In this document: piece by piece, positions 25,784 to 34,128 of the stretch
Numbering within the stretch: the stretch's first letter is position 1
Layout of the letters: each line of letters starts with the position of its first letter
Assembly (NCBI RefSeq): GCF_001571365.1
Contig: NZ_BCTQ01000011.1
Coordinates: 104,081-168,080, forward strand
DNA from: Achromobacter denitrificans NBRC 15125
GTDB taxonomy: Bacteria; Pseudomonadota; Gammaproteobacteria; Burkholderiales; Burkholderiaceae_B
Length of the DNA: 64,000 bases
Reading direction: 5' to 3'
Notes under the pieces: generated by a model
What the model was told of the DNA's origin: nothing
What the model saw: the letters and a program-made list of their open reading frames with translations, nothing else
Database searches by the model: none
Position numbers and translations under genes: made by a program

Positions 25784-26668
25784 ATGTCCGCGAACGCTTC
25801 CTCCCTGCCCGCACCCGCCCCCAGCCTGCCCCGGCCGCGCTCGGGCGCGCTGCGCCGCCTCCTGGCCAATCCCGCCGCCGTGGCGGGCGGCTTCCTGCTG
25901 CTGCTGATCCTCCTGGCCGCGGTCACGGCCCCCTGGATCTTTCCCCACGATCCGCTGGACATGGTCGGCCCGCCCATCCTGTGGCCCGGCCAGGATCCGG
26001 CCTTTCCGCTGGGCACCGACACCATGGGGCGCGACATCGCCGCCGGCCTCGCGCATGGCGCCCGCGTATCGTTGGCGGTGGGCGTGACCGCCGCGCTGCT
26101 GAGCCTGGCCATCGGCATCGCGGTGGGCGCGGCCGCGGGCTATGCGGGCGGCTGGGTCGACGCCGTGCTCATGCGCGCGACCGAACTGCTGCAGACCATC
26201 CCCTCGTTCCTGCTGGTGGTCGTCATCGTCGCCATCGGCCGGCCCTCGGTGGCGGTGATCGCCCTGTCCATCGGCGTGGCCTCCTGGCCCGTGGTGGCGC
26301 GGCTGGTGCGCGCCGAATTCCGCTCCCTGCGCGAAGCGGAATTCGTGCAGGCGGCGCGCAGCATCGGCTTCAGCCATTTCCGCATCGCCCTGCTGGAAAT
26401 CCTGCCCAACGCGCTGCCGCCCGTGATCGTCACCACCTCGGTGCTGGTCGCCAACGCCATCCTCATCGAATCGGCCCTGTCCTTCATGAACATGGGCGAC
26501 CCCAACGCGGTCTCCTGGGGCAGCATGATCGGCGACGCCCGCGAAATGCTGCGCACCGCCTGGTACCTGGCGGCGCTGCCCGGCCTGTCCATCGTGCTGA
26601 CGGTGCTGTCGCTCAACCTGCTGGGCGACGCGCTGAACGACGCCTTCAATCCGCGCCTGGCCGCGTAA
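25784..26668 (+). CDS. ABC transporter permease, DppC type
   Basis: A 294-residue partner permease. It has the cytoplasmic N-terminus LRRLLANPAAVAGGFLLLLILLAAV, the FPLGTDTMGRDIAAGLAHGARVSLAVG block characteristic of DppC proteins, an EAA loop in AARSIGFSHFRIALLEILPNALPP, and the closing LGDALNDAFNPRLAA. Together with the preceding gene it forms the membrane channel. No DppD/DppF-type ATPase follows; instead the strand switches 15 bp later at the Rieske cluster. Either a shared ATPase pair is used or the operon was cut here. Confidence 0.92.
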   Translation: MSANASSLPAPAPSLPRPRSGALRRLLANPAAVAGGFLLLLILLAAVTAPWIFPHDPLDMVGPPILWPGQDPAFPLGTDTMGRDIAAGLAHGARVSLAVGVTAALLSLAIGIAVGAAAGYAGGWVDAVLMRATELLQTIPSFLLVVVIVAIGRPSVAVIALSIGVASWPVVARLVRAEFRSLREAEFVQAARSIGFSHFRIALLEILPNALPPVIVTTSVLVANAILIESALSFMNMGDPNAVSWGSMIGDAREMLRTAWYLAALPGLSIVLTVLSLNLLGDALNDAFNPRLAA

Positions 26669-26682
26669 GTCGGCCGGCCCAT

Positions 26683-27243
26683 TCAAGCGTCCGCCGGATC
26701 GCCGCCCAGCCAGGCGCAGGCGAACATCGTCCCGGACCCGGCATCGCGGCTGGCATACAGCGTGTCCGCGCGGACCTGCCCCCGCCCGCGGTCCTGCGCG
26801 AAGCGCCGGTAGCCCTCCATAGCGTCCTCGCCCGGGCCGCCCTGCACCGGCACCACGGCATATCCCGCGAGATAGCGCGCGGCCTGCCTCAAGGCCAGCG
26901 CGGCGTCCTCGCGCAGCCGGGGCGCGCCGGCGCCGGCCGCGGCGCGGACCACGATGGACACCAGCCCCTGGTCGCTGCGCGCCAGTATCCAGGCGGCCTC
27001 GGCATCCGGGCCGCACGCGCTCCCGGGCGCGGCGCGCACCAGGCCGCTCAGGCGCGACAGGTGCAGGCCTTGCTCCAGGAGCAGGCAGGCAGCGCGAGGC
27101 AGCGCCTCGTCCCGCATCCAATGCGCGAACGGCGACGCGGAGCACGAAGCCGCCGGCATCGAGAACCCCGTTTCGCCCAGCAGCAGAAATCCGTGCTCGG
27201 GGGACGGCCCGGATCGCGCGGTCAGGTAATCGGCCAGGATCAT
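26683..27243 (-). CDS. Uncharacterised protein of the Rieske-oxygenase operon
   Basis: 186 residues, not recognised. It starts MILADYLTARSGPSPEHGF with a good GGGAGA ribosome site. The body is acidic/arginine-mixed with a helical centre (RLREDAALALRQAARYLAGYAVVPVQGG) and no signal peptide, membrane segment or metal motif. It lies 35 bp downstream of the reductase gene on the same strand and is therefore probably co-transcribed with the oxygenase system. It could be an accessory or ring-processing protein; I cannot assign a family. The codon pattern (high GC in third positions) supports real coding. Confidence 0.7.
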   Translation of the reverse strand: MILADYLTARSGPSPEHGFLLLGETGFSMPAASCSASPFAHWMRDEALPRAACLLLEQGLHLSRLSGLVRAAPGSACGPDAEAAWILARSDQGLVSIVVRAAAGAGAPRLREDAALALRQAARYLAGYAVVPVQGGPGEDAMEGYRRFAQDRGRGQVRADTLYASRDAGSGTMFACAWLGGDPADA

Positions 27244-27278
27244 GTGCGTCTCCCTGCGTGTCGAGCGGGCCTCAGGCC

Positions 27279-28271
27279 CTAGATGTCCAGCACCAGCAAG
27301 TCGCTCTTGGCCCGCGACACGCACACGGTCAGGTAGTGCTGCTGGTCCGAGGCATCCAGCACATAGTCCTGGTGATCCACCTCGCCCGACAGGTAGCGCA
27401 CCTTGCAGGTCGCGCACAGACCGGCCTCGCACGAGGTTTCGATGCCGATCCCCTCGGCGCGCAATACGTCGGCGATGCTGCGGTCCGCGGGCACCTCCAG
27501 GCATTGCCCGGTGCTGGCGATCTCGATCCGGAAGCTCCCGTCGGCGGCGGGCGATGCCGGATCGGGCACGCGCTCGGGCGCCTTGAAATGCTCGCAATGA
27601 ACGGTGCCGGTCGGCCAATGCGCGGCCGCCTTCGCGCACGCGGCCATGAAGCCGGCCGGGCCGCAATAGTAGAGATGCGTGCCCGCCGCCGGCGCGCCGT
27701 CCAGCAAGCCCGCGATGTCCAGGCCGCGTGCCGGATCGCCGTCATCGAAATGCAGGCGCAGGCGCGATTCGCCCAGCATGGCGGCCAGCTCGCCGCCGAA
27801 GGCGGCCGCGCCCGCGTCGCGCGCGCAGTAGTGCAGCTCGAAGTCCGCGTCCGCCGCCTGCAAGGCATGGGCCATGGATTTGATCGGCGTGATGCCGATG
27901 CCGCCGGCCAGCAGCACCACTTTGCGCGCGTCCGGCTCCAGCCGGAAATGGTTGCGCGGACGGCTGATCCGCACGCGGTCCTGCACGCGCAGCCGGTCGT
28001 GGGCGCGCTGCGAACCGCCGCGCCCCTGGGCGTCGCGCAGCACGGCGATCACGTAGCGATGCCTTTCGCCGGGCGGATTGCACAGCGAATACTGCCGCAG
28101 CACGCCGTCGCCCAGGTGGAGGTCGATATGCGCCCCCGCCGAGAACGGCGGCAGTTCCCCCCCTTCCGGATCCACGAATTCGTATGAATGGATGTTCCTG
28201 CCTTCATAGCGGACCTGCCTCAGGAACACGTCCAGCTCCGCCGCCTGGTCGGCCGCCGTTTCGCTCTTCAT
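27279..28271 (-). CDS. Oxygenase reductase, phthalate dioxygenase reductase family (FMN, NAD, 2Fe-2S)
   Basis: A 330-residue electron-transfer protein with three parts. The flavin domain contains RQYSLCNPPGER (59-70). The nucleotide domain has LLAGGIGITPIKSMA (120-134) and YYCGPAGFM (201-209). The C-terminal plant-type ferredoxin domain has cysteines 281, 286, 289 and 317. It passes electrons from NAD(P)H through FMN and the 2Fe-2S centre to a terminal Rieske oxygenase, presumably the one encoded just upstream. Its architecture is that of vanillate demethylase and phthalate dioxygenase reductases. Operon partner: 28363-29913. Confidence 0.93.
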   Translation of the reverse strand: MKSETAADQAAELDVFLRQVRYEGRNIHSYEFVDPEGGELPPFSAGAHIDLHLGDGVLRQYSLCNPPGERHRYVIAVLRDAQGRGGSQRAHDRLRVQDRVRISRPRNHFRLEPDARKVVLLAGGIGITPIKSMAHALQAADADFELHYCARDAGAAAFGGELAAMLGESRLRLHFDDGDPARGLDIAGLLDGAPAAGTHLYYCGPAGFMAACAKAAAHWPTGTVHCEHFKAPERVPDPASPAADGSFRIEIASTGQCLEVPADRSIADVLRAEGIGIETSCEAGLCATCKVRYLSGEVDHQDYVLDASDQQHYLTVCVSRAKSDLLVLDI

Positions 28272-28323
28272 CCTCTTGTCTCCTCACGCTTTGCCTCGGG
28301 GCCGCGCCCCCGCCGGATGGCGA

Positions 28324-28339
28324 GGGCGCCTTCGCGCCC
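28324..28339 (-). other. Intercistronic stem-loop
   Basis: GGGCGC / GCGCCC with a CTTC-type 4-base loop, in the 91-bp gap between the Rieske oxygenase and its reductase. No T-run; perhaps an mRNA-processing or stability element. Confidence 0.3.
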
Positions 28340-28362
28340 GGCGCCGGCGAATCCCGCCGTCC

Positions 28363-29913
28363 TCAGCCCTCGCGGGCCGACCGTTCCAACGCTTCCAGGC
28401 GCTCGCGCACCAGGGCGGCGCGCTCCTCGCCCCTGAGGTGCTCGCATTCGGTCAGGATCGCGACGATGCCCTTGGAAATGCGGCGGCGTTGCGCCACCTC
28501 GTCCTTGATGTCGGCCGCCTGCGGAATCTCCAGCACGTTGCCCGAGCAGTAGCTGTTGGGCGCCCCGGCCACCGAGCGCAGCCATTCGGCGAATCCGGCG
28601 GGGCCGGCCGCGGGGTTGGAACCCCGCACCGCGTCGCGCAGCAGTTTGCGGAACATATACAGCCCGGCGTCGAACTTGGTGGGGTTCTCCAGCGCATGCA
28701 CCGCGATCGGCCGCTGGCTGATGATGGCCTCGTAGTCGCCGGGCGCGTACTGCGCTTCCTTGTAATTGGCCCGCTCGCGATGGTTGGCGGGAATCGGAGG
28801 CATGTCTTCCAGCTTGTACTGGCCGAAGCGTTCCGGGCGCCGCATGGCCACCTGGCCCTCCAGGAAGTCGATGGTCTCGTAGCCCACCCACTCCTTCTTG
28901 CCCACGCCGCGCGTGTCGATGCCCGGCCCCATGACGCGCCAGCCGATCATCTTGCTGTTCTCGTCGTCCACCGGCACGGTCCAGCGGATGATGTGGAAGC
29001 GGCTGAACAGTTTCTTCCTGGAGCCGTCTTCCGAGGTGTAGGCGTGCAGGCTCAAGTTCGGCAGGGCCTGGTGCTGGACCCGGATGAAGAGGCGGTCGCG
29101 GTCGACCCGGCGCGCGCCCGCGCAGGCCAGGCTGCGGCCGTTCTGCACCGGGATGAATTGCATATCGGGCGCCACTTCCATCGACGCCGCCCCGACTTCG
29201 TCGAAGGTCGTGCCCTGGTAATGCCCCCCCACCACGTTCTTGCCGGCATGCAGGGCCGTCGGGTGATAGTTGTCGGCCGCGTTGTCCTGCACCTGCAGCC
29301 AGTTGCAATGCTGGAAATTGCTGAACGGCACCAGTTCGTCGCCGGGCAGCACGGTGAAATCGCCTTCCCACTCGGGGAAAGGCGGCTCTTCGTCCGGCGG
29401 CCCCATGTAGGCGAAGACCAGGCCGTTGCGCTCCACGGCCTTGTAGGCCCCTTGGCGGATGGAGCACGCGTATTTCTCGGCTTCGGCCTCTTCGCCGGCG
29501 GGGAACGGCACGTGCAGACAGGTGCCGTCCACGTCGAACACCATGCCGTGGTAGCAGCATTGGATGCCGCGCTCCTGGATCGCGCCGTACTCCAGCGACG
29601 CGCCGCGGTGCACGCAATGCGCATGCAGCACGCCCACCCGGCCGCTGCCGTCGCGGAACGCCACCAGTTCTTCGGTCATGATCTTCAGGAAACGCGGCGT
29701 GTCGGTCAGTTCCATCGACATGCAGATCGGATGCCAGAAGCGGCGCATGTACTCGCCCGTGGGCGTGCCCGGGCCGGTTTCGGTCAGCTCCGGATCGTGG
29801 CCCACCGTCCGGTTGGTGTAGTAGCCGCCATAGGGGATCAGCTTTTTCACCGTGCCCTGGCCGGCGCCGCCCGTGCCTGCCGCGCCGTCGCGCTTATCCA
29901 TCAATTTGCTCAT
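28363..29913 (-). CDS. Rieske non-heme iron oxygenase, alpha subunit
   Basis: A 516-residue terminal oxygenase. The Rieske cluster is C100-x-H102 and C119-x-x-H122 (HCVHRGASLEYG and CCYHGM). The mononuclear iron site is in DNAADNYHPTALHAG, with H217 and H222. The layout is that of the phthalate 4,5-dioxygenase/vanillate demethylase group, which uses a single alpha subunit and a flavin-ferredoxin reductase, encoded just downstream. It is longer than the roughly 440 residues usual, owing to a C-terminal helical extension. A ribosome site (AGGAGACGG) precedes the start at 29913. It is probably repressed by the divergent GntR regulator. The substrate is an aromatic or alkoxy compound, unspecified. 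Confidence 0.92.
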   Translation of the reverse strand: MSKLMDKRDGAAGTGGAGQGTVKKLIPYGGYYTNRTVGHDPELTETGPGTPTGEYMRRFWHPICMSMELTDTPRFLKIMTEELVAFRDGSGRVGVLHAHCVHRGASLEYGAIQERGIQCCYHGMVFDVDGTCLHVPFPAGEEAEAEKYACSIRQGAYKAVERNGLVFAYMGPPDEEPPFPEWEGDFTVLPGDELVPFSNFQHCNWLQVQDNAADNYHPTALHAGKNVVGGHYQGTTFDEVGAASMEVAPDMQFIPVQNGRSLACAGARRVDRDRLFIRVQHQALPNLSLHAYTSEDGSRKKLFSRFHIIRWTVPVDDENSKMIGWRVMGPGIDTRGVGKKEWVGYETIDFLEGQVAMRRPERFGQYKLEDMPPIPANHRERANYKEAQYAPGDYEAIISQRPIAVHALENPTKFDAGLYMFRKLLRDAVRGSNPAAGPAGFAEWLRSVAGAPNSYCSGNVLEIPQAADIKDEVAQRRRISKGIVAILTECEHLRGEERAALVRERLEALERSAREG

Positions 29914-29975
29914 GTCCCGTCTCCTGAATGCGGCTGGCGCCGCGTTGGTTGGCTGATCGTAAATTCAGAATACCG

Positions 29976-29993
29976 AAGTCTGTATACAGACTT
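29976..29993. promoter_or_regulatory. 18-bp perfect palindrome, GntR-type operator
   Basis: AAGTCTGTATACAGACTT lies 63 bp upstream of the Rieske oxygenase start and in front of the divergent GntR gene. A TGTATACA-centred dyad suits FCD-type GntR regulators. Probably the site through which the adjacent regulator controls the oxygenase operon. Confidence 0.75.
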
Positions 29994-30068
29994 TAAAAGC
30001 GTTTGGACGCATTGATCATTCGGGTTAACACCGATCAAACGCGACGATTGACGCTCTGCATGCCCACC

Positions 30069-30090
30069 TGTACTCTGAATTCAAAGTACA
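30069..30090. promoter_or_regulatory. 22-bp near-palindrome at the gntR start
   Basis: The arms TGTACTCTGAA and TTCAAAGTACA differ from perfect symmetry at one position pair. It ends 1 bp before the ATG at 30092 and would block translation initiation or the promoter of the regulator. It fits autoregulation and shares the TGTA...TACA ends with the palindrome at 29976. Confidence 0.6.
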
Positions 30091-30091
30091 A

Positions 30092-30763
30092 ATGCACAGG
30101 CTTATGACGCTCAAATTCGACAAAATCCAGGTCCGGCCCGACTACGTGGACGAGGTCTACCGGGTGTTGCTGGACGCCATCAGCGACGGCTCCCTGGCCC
30201 CCGGCACCCGGCTCACGCAGGAAGACATCGCCGAGCAATTCGCCGTCTCCCGCTCCCCCGTTTTGCAGGCCCTGCGCCTGCTCAAGAAAGACGGGCTGGT
30301 GCAGGACGCGCCGGGCCGCGGGGTGCTGGTCGCCCCGCTGGACCTGGAGTGGATCGGCAAGCTCTACGAGGTCCGCGGCGCGCTGGATGCGCTGGCCGCC
30401 AAGCTCGCCGTCCAGCGCGGCGCGCGCATCGACAAGCGCCTGATCGCGCAGGGCCAGGAAGCCTCCCGCGGCAAGGACGTCAAATCGATGATCGACGCCG
30501 ACATCGCCTTCCACAACGCCGTCTACCAGGCTTCCGGCAACTCGCTCATCGCCGACAGCGCGCATCTGCACTGGGTGCACCTGCGCCGCGTGATGGGCGA
30601 GGTGCTGCAATCCTCCACCGAGCGCGAATCGATCTGGCAGGAACACGAGGCCATCGCCGACGCCATCAACGCCGGCGACGGGGCCCGCGCCGTGGCGCTG
30701 TCCGACGAGCACGCCGAGCGCGCCCGCCGCAACCTGCTCGAACGCCTGGGCGAAATCCTGTAG
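30092..30763 (+). CDS. GntR-family regulator (FCD domain)
   Basis: A 223-residue GntR regulator. The N-terminal winged HTH includes the dimer-like DEVYRVLLDAISDGSLAPGTRLTQEDIAEQFAVSRSPVLQALRLLKKDGLV. The FCD effector domain follows, with helical LYEVRGALDALAAKLAV, DADIAFHNAVYQASGN and the histidine-bearing HLHWVHLRRVMGEV. Two starts are possible, ATG 30092 and ATG 30104 (MTLKFDKIQ); the second has AGG 3 bases upstream. It is divergent from the Rieske oxygenase operon with two palindromes between them. Likely ligands are aromatic acids or their ring-cleavage products. Confidence 0.9.
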   Translation: MHRLMTLKFDKIQVRPDYVDEVYRVLLDAISDGSLAPGTRLTQEDIAEQFAVSRSPVLQALRLLKKDGLVQDAPGRGVLVAPLDLEWIGKLYEVRGALDALAAKLAVQRGARIDKRLIAQGQEASRGKDVKSMIDADIAFHNAVYQASGNSLIADSAHLHWVHLRRVMGEVLQSSTERESIWQEHEAIADAINAGDGARAVALSDEHAERARRNLLERLGEIL

Positions 30764-30829
30764 GGCCGCCGGCGCCCGGCCGCGGCGATCCTCGCCGGAA
30801 CTTGCGCGCGGATGCATGGCCCCGCGCCC

Positions 30830-32149
30830 TCAGGAACGCGCCGCCGGCGCGGTATTGACGTCCTTGGCCGGAACCAGGAAGGTCAACAGGCTGCCCAGCA
30901 CCATGCTGGCGGCGATGCCGACGATGCCGCCGCCCGTCGACCCCGTGGTGGTCTGCATCCAGCCGATCAGATAGGGGCTGATCACGCCGGAAATGCTGCC
31001 GACGGAATTGGCCAGCGCGATGCCCGCCGCGGCCGCCGCGCCGCCCAGGATCGCCGGGGGCACCGCCCAGAATTGCGAGATGGTGGTCATCACGCCCATG
31101 GTGCCGGCCGTCAGCGCGATCATGGCCAAGACGGTGTTGTTGGCATAGCGCACGCTCAGGCACAAGGCGATCGCCCCGATCACGCCCGGCACCGCCAGGT
31201 GCCAGCGCCGTTCGCCCCGCGAGTCGGAGCTCTGCCCCACCAGGATCATCGCCAGGGTCGCGGCGGCATACGGCAGGGCCGACAGCAGGCCGATGTCCAT
31301 CGTGTCCGACACGCCCGCCGCCTTGACCAGCGACGGCAGCCAGAAGCTCACGCCGTACAGGCCCATCGTGAAGCAGAAGTAGATCGCGCTCAGCAGCAGG
31401 ATGCGCGGACTGAGCAGGCCGTCGCGCAGCGTATGCAGTTTGTTCTGCCCGGCGCCGTCCTCGCGCAGATTGCGTTCGATGAGGGCCTTCTCCTGCTCGC
31501 TCAGCCATTTCGCGTCGGCCACCCGGTCGTCCAGGAAGAAGAATGCCGCCACGCCGATCAGCACCGTGGGTATGCCTTCCAGCAGGAACAGCCACTGCCA
31601 GCCCGCCAGCCCGTGCGCGCCGCCCATCGACGACATGATCCAGCCCGACAAGGGGCCGCCCACCACGCCCGACATGGGAATGCCGGTGAGGAACAGCGCC
31701 GTCACCTTGCTGCGCTGGCTGGAGGGGAACCAGTAGGTCAGGTAGAGCAGGATGGCGGGAATGAACCCGGCTTCCGCCACGCCCAAGAGGAAACGCATGA
31801 CGTAGAAGCTGGTGGGCGTGGTGACGAACATCATCGCCGCCGAGATCAGCCCCCAGGTCACCATGATGCGCGCGATCCAGCGCCTGGCCCCCACGCGTAG
31901 CAGGATGAGATTGCTGGGCACCTCGAACATCAGGTAGCCCACGAAGAAAATGCCCGCTCCCAACCCGTATACCGCTTCGCTCATGCCCAGGTCGTTGAGC
32001 ATTTGCAGCTTGGCGAAGCTGACGTTGACGCGGTCCAGGTAGGCGCAGAGATAACAGAGGAACAGGAACGGCAGCAGCCGCCACATCACTTTGGAATAAA
32101 TGGCCTCTTCGGACCGGGGCGCATACCCGGCGTGGCTGGAAATGCTCAT
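30830..32149 (-). CDS. MFS transporter, anion:cation symporter (ACS) family
   Basis: A 439-residue carrier with 12 membrane segments. The N-terminal signature LPFLFLCYLCAYLDRVNVSFAKLQM is that of the ACS group, which imports phthalate, 4-hydroxyphenylacetate, tartrate, glucarate and other organic anions. The mid-loop and the second half (GLYGVSFWLPSLVKAAGVSDTMDIG) fit the family. It starts 79 bp downstream of the class II aldolase stop on the same strand, so it is probably an operon partner that imports a hydroxy acid or sugar acid. It converges with the gntR gene; the gap (30764-30829) shows no clear terminator. Confidence 0.92.
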   Translation of the reverse strand: MSISSHAGYAPRSEEAIYSKVMWRLLPFLFLCYLCAYLDRVNVSFAKLQMLNDLGMSEAVYGLGAGIFFVGYLMFEVPSNLILLRVGARRWIARIMVTWGLISAAMMFVTTPTSFYVMRFLLGVAEAGFIPAILLYLTYWFPSSQRSKVTALFLTGIPMSGVVGGPLSGWIMSSMGGAHGLAGWQWLFLLEGIPTVLIGVAAFFFLDDRVADAKWLSEQEKALIERNLREDGAGQNKLHTLRDGLLSPRILLLSAIYFCFTMGLYGVSFWLPSLVKAAGVSDTMDIGLLSALPYAAATLAMILVGQSSDSRGERRWHLAVPGVIGAIALCLSVRYANNTVLAMIALTAGTMGVMTTISQFWAVPPAILGGAAAAAGIALANSVGSISGVISPYLIGWMQTTTGSTGGGIVGIAASMVLGSLLTFLVPAKDVNTAPAARS

Positions 32150-32228
32150 GGCGATTTGTCTCCGTCGATATCGTCTGCGCGCCGTCTGACGCGGCGCGGG
32201 CGGGCGGGCGCGGGAAGGCGCCCCGGCG

Positions 32229-33071
32229 TCAATCCAGCATGTCGGGCTGGGTCGCGACCAACTGGTCCCAGATGGCCTGGAAGTGCAGCCATCCGATGTA
32301 TTCGCTGCCGACGTGCTCGCGGCTGTAGCGCGCCCGCTCCTCGGTCACCAGGCGCGGCTTGATGCCCGTGGCCTCGACCATCATCTGCTGCTGGCAGCAC
32401 CGTTCCAGCGCGATGAACCAGAACGCGGCCGCCTCGATGCTGTGCCGGCTGGCCGTGAGCAGGCCGTGGTTCTGGTGGATCGCGGCCTTGACGCCGCGAA
32501 ACGCGTTGGCCACCTTGTGGCCCGCCTTGACCTCCACCGCGACCTGCCCGGCCTCGTCGCCGATGACGACGTGATCTTCGTAGAAGGCCGCGGCATCCTG
32601 GCTGATGGGTTCCAGCGGGCGGCCCAGCGCCGCGAACGCCGTGCCGTGGACGGTGTGCGCATGGCACATGGCGACGATGTCCGGATGCGCCTCGTGGACC
32701 GCCGCGTGCAGCACGAAGCCGGCGCGGTTCACGGCATGGCGCCCTTCCACCACGCGCCCTTCGTGGTCGGCCAGTATCAGGTTCGATACCTTGACCTGCG
32801 AAAAGTGGACGGCCATGGGGTTGGTCCAGTACACGCCGGGGTTTTCCGGATCGCGCACCGTCAGGTGTCCGGCGAACCCGTAGTCGAAGCCTTGCAGCGC
32901 GAATGCGCGGCAGGCCACCGCCAGGCGTTCCTTCAGATGCCGCCGATGCTCCGCGTGGGACGCGAACACCGGCAGTTCGGGATAGATCAGCCCTTCCTGC
33001 TCAGGCTGATAGATGGAGATCCGGCCATTGAGATCGATGGCGGGACGCGCTTTTTCCAATACGGCCGACAT
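32229..33071 (-). CDS. Class II aldolase/adducin family protein
   Basis: A 280-residue zinc-dependent aldolase-like protein. Metal-site motifs are AMCHAHTVHGTAF (two of the usual histidines) and HQNHGLLTASRHSIEAA. The N-terminus carries a short extension before the aldolase core begins near ERLAVACRAFALQGFDYG. The start at 33071 has AAGGAG at good spacing; an open extension upstream overlaps the regulator region and was rejected. The family covers fuculose-phosphate aldolase-like enzymes and decarboxylases. It is encoded with an ACS transporter and is divergent from a LysR regulator. Confidence 0.88.
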   Translation of the reverse strand: MSAVLEKARPAIDLNGRISIYQPEQEGLIYPELPVFASHAEHRRHLKERLAVACRAFALQGFDYGFAGHLTVRDPENPGVYWTNPMAVHFSQVKVSNLILADHEGRVVEGRHAVNRAGFVLHAAVHEAHPDIVAMCHAHTVHGTAFAALGRPLEPISQDAAAFYEDHVVIGDEAGQVAVEVKAGHKVANAFRGVKAAIHQNHGLLTASRHSIEAAAFWFIALERCCQQQMMVEATGIKPRLVTEERARYSREHVGSEYIGWLHFQAIWDQLVATQPDMLD

Positions 33072-33143
33072 GGCTGCTCCTTTCTGCTGTTCGGGGTGGA
33101 GACTATGTTCGGCGCCGCCCAATCCTTTGACAAACGATGGTTG

Positions 33144-33159
33144 TTCATGGAAAGATGAA
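33144..33159. promoter_or_regulatory. Candidate LysR binding dyad
   Basis: TTCAT / ATGAA with a 6-base spacer, in the divergent gap between the aldolase and LysR genes. It covers the ATG at 33155, which argues that translation of the regulator begins further downstream. Confidence 0.4.
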
Positions 33160-33184
33160 TCCCATTCACCTGAAAGGCGGCCCC

Positions 33185-34087
33185 GTGCGACGCGTTCCAA
33201 ACTTCGTCTTGCTGCGCGCTTTCGAAGCCGCGGCGCGCTTGCAGAGCTTTGCGCTGGCCGCCCAGGAACTGCACCTCACGCCCTCGGCCATCAGCCACCA
33301 AGTCAAGGAGCTGGAGCAGTATTTCGGCCGCAAGCTGTTCCTGCGCCGCAACCGCCGAGTCGAACCCACCCCCGAGGCCGTGCGCCTGCTGGAAAGCCTG
33401 ACCCGCGTGTTCGACGTGGTCGAAGCCGCCTGCGCCGAAGTGGCGCTGGCCCCGCAAGCCCAGGTGCTGGCGCTGCATTGCGCGCCCAGCTTCGCCGCGA
33501 AATGGCTGGGGCCGCGCCTGAGCGACTTCACCCAGGCGCATCCCCGCATCACGATCCGGCTGACCACCGGCGCCGAACCGCTGGACCTGACCCGCGCGAA
33601 CGAAATCGACGTGGCGGTCTCTTACGGCAGCGCGCTGGAACGGGCCGGCATGCAGACCGTGGCGCTGGGGCGCGAGCCCATCCTTCCCCTGTGTTCGCCC
33701 GAACTGGCGCGCTCCGACCTACCCGCGCGGCAACTGATTTCGCGCCTGACCCTGATCGACTCGCAACTCAGCCGGGTGACCTGGAGCGACTGGTTCGCGG
33801 CCAACGGCCTGCATCTGCCCGACACGCCGCGGCCCTCGTTCGACCGGGCCGCCATGGCCATCGCCGCGGCCGTGGACGGCATGGGCGTGGTGCTGGAAAG
33901 CGCCCGGCTGGCGGCCAGGGAAATCGGGCGCGGCGAGCTGGTGGAGCTGGGCTGCGGCGAGTTTCCCGAGGTCCAGCGCGAGACGCATTTTCTGTCGTAC
34001 CGCGCCAGCGAGGCCAAGCGCGAGAAGGTCCGGGAATTCATCGATTGGCTGCTCGATATTGCCGGCCTGGGCGCCGCGGCCGTATAA
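33185..34087 (+). CDS. LysR-family regulator (GcvA-like)
   Basis: A regulator of about 300 residues. The HTH has the GcvA-subgroup pattern VPNFVLLRAFEAAARLQSFALAAQELHLTPSAISHQVKELE. The effector domain contains WLGPRLSDFTQAHPRITIRLTT and AAAVDGMGVVLESARLAA. The GTG at 33185 is preferred: it has an AAAGG-like ribosome site and aligns with the short N-termini of the subgroup. ATGs at 33137 and 33155 lack one, and the latter lies within a dyad. It is divergent from the class II aldolase/ACS operon and 41 bp upstream of an acetylpolyamine-amidohydrolase-like gene; it probably controls one or both. Confidence 0.87.
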   Translation: MRRVPNFVLLRAFEAAARLQSFALAAQELHLTPSAISHQVKELEQYFGRKLFLRRNRRVEPTPEAVRLLESLTRVFDVVEAACAEVALAPQAQVLALHCAPSFAAKWLGPRLSDFTQAHPRITIRLTTGAEPLDLTRANEIDVAVSYGSALERAGMQTVALGREPILPLCSPELARSDLPARQLISRLTLIDSQLSRVTWSDWFAANGLHLPDTPRPSFDRAAMAIAAAVDGMGVVLESARLAAREIGRGELVELGCGEFPEVQRETHFLSYRASEAKREKVREFIDWLLDIAGLGAAAV

Positions 34088-34128
34088 GTTCATCATCGCA
34101 ACCACTTCCAGAGCGAGGGGCATCAAGC

